In this document: positions 62,529-64,000 of the stretch, in pieces
Layout of the letters: the number at the start of each line of letters is the position of its first letter
Numbering within the stretch: position 1 is the stretch's first letter
From: CANMXU01 sp052030545
GTDB taxonomy: Bacteria; Pseudomonadota; Gammaproteobacteria; Enterobacterales; Alteromonadaceae
Assembly (NCBI RefSeq): GCF_052030545.1
Contig: NZ_JBPDIH010000003.1
Coordinates: 310,001 to 374,000, forward strand
Reading direction: 5' to 3'
DNA length: 64,000 nt
The notes under the pieces: generated by a model
What the model was told of the DNA's origin: nothing
Database searches by the model: none
The model's input: only the letters and a program-made list of their open reading frames with translations
Program-made: the position numbers and the translations under genes

Positions 62529-64000
62529 ATGTCGATAAAAAGACAAGGGTTTAAACTAAGTACACTATCGCTTGCGATAATGGCTACTGTAAGCTTCAGT
62601 GCTGCGGCATTTGAAGAAAAAGCCGAAACTATTGAGAATAAAAAAGCGGCGACTGCAGCAGTAGAAATTAATAAAGATGAAGATAAACAAAAAGCTAAAA
62701 ATGACGAAGTAGAAGTCATTGAAGTCACGGGTTTCCGTGGCAGTGTGATGAAATCTATGAATGCTAAACGTTTCTCAAGTAACGTTAGTGATTCTATTTA
62801 TGCTGAAGATATTGGTAAATCGACCGATCAAAACATTGCTGATGCACTGTCTCGTGTAACAGGTGTTTCGGTGCAATCAGCCGATGGTGAAGGTACTAAA
62901 ATCACCGTTCGTGGCGCCAATCCAAATCAGAACGTTATCACCATGAACGGTGTTACATTAACAAGTTCAGATGAAAACCAATCGGTCGACTTAAGTACAT
63001 TTTCATCAGATATTCTATCGCACATTAACGTTATTAAAACGCCAAGTGCTGATCACGACGAAGGCTCACTTGGTGCAACGGTTCAATTGAATACGACTAA
63101 ACCACTTGATGTAAATAGAAACATCAGAACCGCTACGGTTCAAGGTCGCTACAATGACTTTGCTGATGAAAATGATTATAAAATTTCAGGCACAATCTCT
63201 CACAAATTCCTAGACGATAGCTTTGGGGTATTATTTTCCGCTTATGATGAAACATCATCAGTGCGCAAAGACCAGTTAGATGTTGGTAAATATGAAGCGT
63301 TTGCTGTTGATAAAGCCCGTGATTTAGACGGTAATATTGTCACTGATACGCATGCGCTTATTGCAAGTAATCTAAAATACTCGTTATTCCAGAATAAACG
63401 TGACCGTCAAGGTGCAACCCTTTCATTGCAATTTTTGCCCACAGACAGTACCAACATTAGTTTTGATGCCATTTATGGTAAACAAGATGTCGTTACATCG
63501 AACGATAATATTTCGGTTAGATCAATTGCGGAGTCTAAAAACTTTGTTGAAGGTGTACCGAACAATGAACTGAAGCGAATTGAAAACAACAAAAACGTTA
63601 TTTATGCGCCATCATTCTCGGATCCTCAAGAAGATTGGTGGACCATTGATACCAAAAACAAAACCTTAGTAAAAAGCTTGAACCGTTTTGCTGATGGTGG
63701 TTATGGACGTGTAACTGGCGCAGACAGTACTACAAACCATGTACTTAACTTAACACTTGAGCAATACGTAACCGATGATTTTAAATTTGATGTTGGTGTT
63801 AACTATTCAAAAACTGAATTAGAGCCAGAATCAACTTACGTGGTTAATTTAATCGGTGGTAAGTACGGTAAGCAATGGGCAGGTGAATATGGTACGCCGC
63901 ATACAGGTATTAAACCTGCCGGTTATGACTGCTCAAGTGGTAGCTGTGTAATTGTTGGCTCTGAAGGGTATGTGTCGGCTGAAGACCCAACACAACAGTA
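62529..64000 (+). CDS. TonB-dependent receptor, N-terminal part (cut by window edge)
   Basis: 490 codons of a large receptor running off the right edge. The signal peptide ends at about SAAA (residue 27). An acidic/lysine-rich spacer leads to a TonB box (VEVIEVTGFRGSV). The plug has SDSIYAEDIGKSTDQNIADALSRVTGVSVQSADGEG, ITVRGANPNQNVITMNGV and INVIKTPSADHDEGSLGATVQLNT. This plug style is typical of the Caulobacter/Xanthomonas-type receptors (TIGR01782-like) often tied to plant and algal oligosaccharide uptake. Its place at the end of the sulfated galactan locus supports import of galactan oligosaccharides. GAGGGAGA precedes the ATG. Confidence 0.92.
   Translation, partial: MSIKRQGFKLSTLSLAIMATVSFSAAAFEEKAETIENKKAATAAVEINKDEDKQKAKNDEVEVIEVTGFRGSVMKSMNAKRFSSNVSDSIYAEDIGKSTDQNIADALSRVTGVSVQSADGEGTKITVRGANPNQNVITMNGVTLTSSDENQSVDLSTFSSDILSHINVIKTPSADHDEGSLGATVQLNTTKPLDVNRNIRTATVQGRYNDFADENDYKISGTISHKFLDDSFGVLFSAYDETSSVRKDQLDVGKYEAFAVDKARDLDGNIVTDTHALIASNLKYSLFQNKRDRQGATLSLQFLPTDSTNISFDAIYGKQDVVTSNDNISVRSIAESKNFVEGVPNNELKRIENNKNVIYAPSFSDPQEDWWTIDTKNKTLVKSLNRFADGGYGRVTGADSTTNHVLNLTLEQYVTDDFKFDVGVNYSKTELEPESTYVVNLIGGKYGKQWAGEYGTPHTGIKPAGYDCSSGSCVIVGSEGYVSAEDPTQQ

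Overview
The window looks like chromosomal DNA from a low-GC marine gammaproteobacterium of the Alteromonadales, most likely Colwelliaceae-like (Colwellia or Thalassotalea type). This is inferred from gene order (ubiD-fre, divergent trxA/rhlB with rho and gppA, tatABC-tatD-hemB, yjeT-purA), protein character, and a marine algal polysaccharide locus. No rRNA, tRNA, insertion sequence or CRISPR array was found. Nothing was searched against a database; all names come from motifs and recalled family knowledge.

Region 1 (1-31.3 kb) is mostly core genome. It starts with the N-terminal part of a TonB-dependent receptor (minus strand, cut by the window edge). Next come an aspartate/aromatic aminotransferase, a DUF445 membrane protein, a secreted cyclophilin, fre-ubiD, two orphan periplasmic family-3 binding proteins, rho, trxA, and divergently rhlB-gppA. 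A tight minus-strand operon follows: tatA-tatB-tatC, a small secreted protein, tatD, a membrane diguanylate cyclase and hemB. After it lie a GAF-GAF-GGDEF-EAL protein, a second TonB-dependent receptor, rep, ubiK, a short malic enzyme, purA and yjeT. Most of these units end in clear hairpin terminators.

Region 2 (31.3-64 kb) is a polysaccharide utilization locus for a sulfated red-algal galactan (agar/porphyran type). It starts directly beyond yjeT, where related genomes usually carry hflKC. Its parts are two GH16 proteins, a GH50 beta-agarase lipoprotein, a GH2 beta-galactosidase, a GH29 enzyme and a DUF5060-type hydrolase. There are also a beta-helix enzyme, five Cys-type sulfatases, a ThuA-like protein, an unnamed nucleoside-hydrolase-like secreted protein, a small BtuB-like receptor, a GntR/FCD-type regulator and a large receptor running off the right edge. 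The likely workflow is extracellular cleavage by lipoprotein or secreted GH16/GH50, desulfation by the sulfatases, TonB-driven uptake of oligosaccharides, and trimming by GH2, GH29 and others. Transport into the cytoplasm, GH117, sulfatase maturation and monosaccharide catabolism are not encoded here.

The most striking feature is at 40.6-43.7 kb. A secreted beta-helix enzyme ends in a two-loop dockerin-like module. The next gene, 33 bases downstream, encodes a small secreted protein that looks like a single cohesin domain with a PEP-CTERM sorting tail. Together they suggest an exosortase-anchored, single-cohesin surface display system for a polysaccharide-degrading enzyme. Other notable signals are a recurring ATTGTNNACAAW palindrome upstream of several locus genes, a 7-bp tandem repeat in the leader of the last receptor gene, and two sulfatases with unusual active-site signatures.
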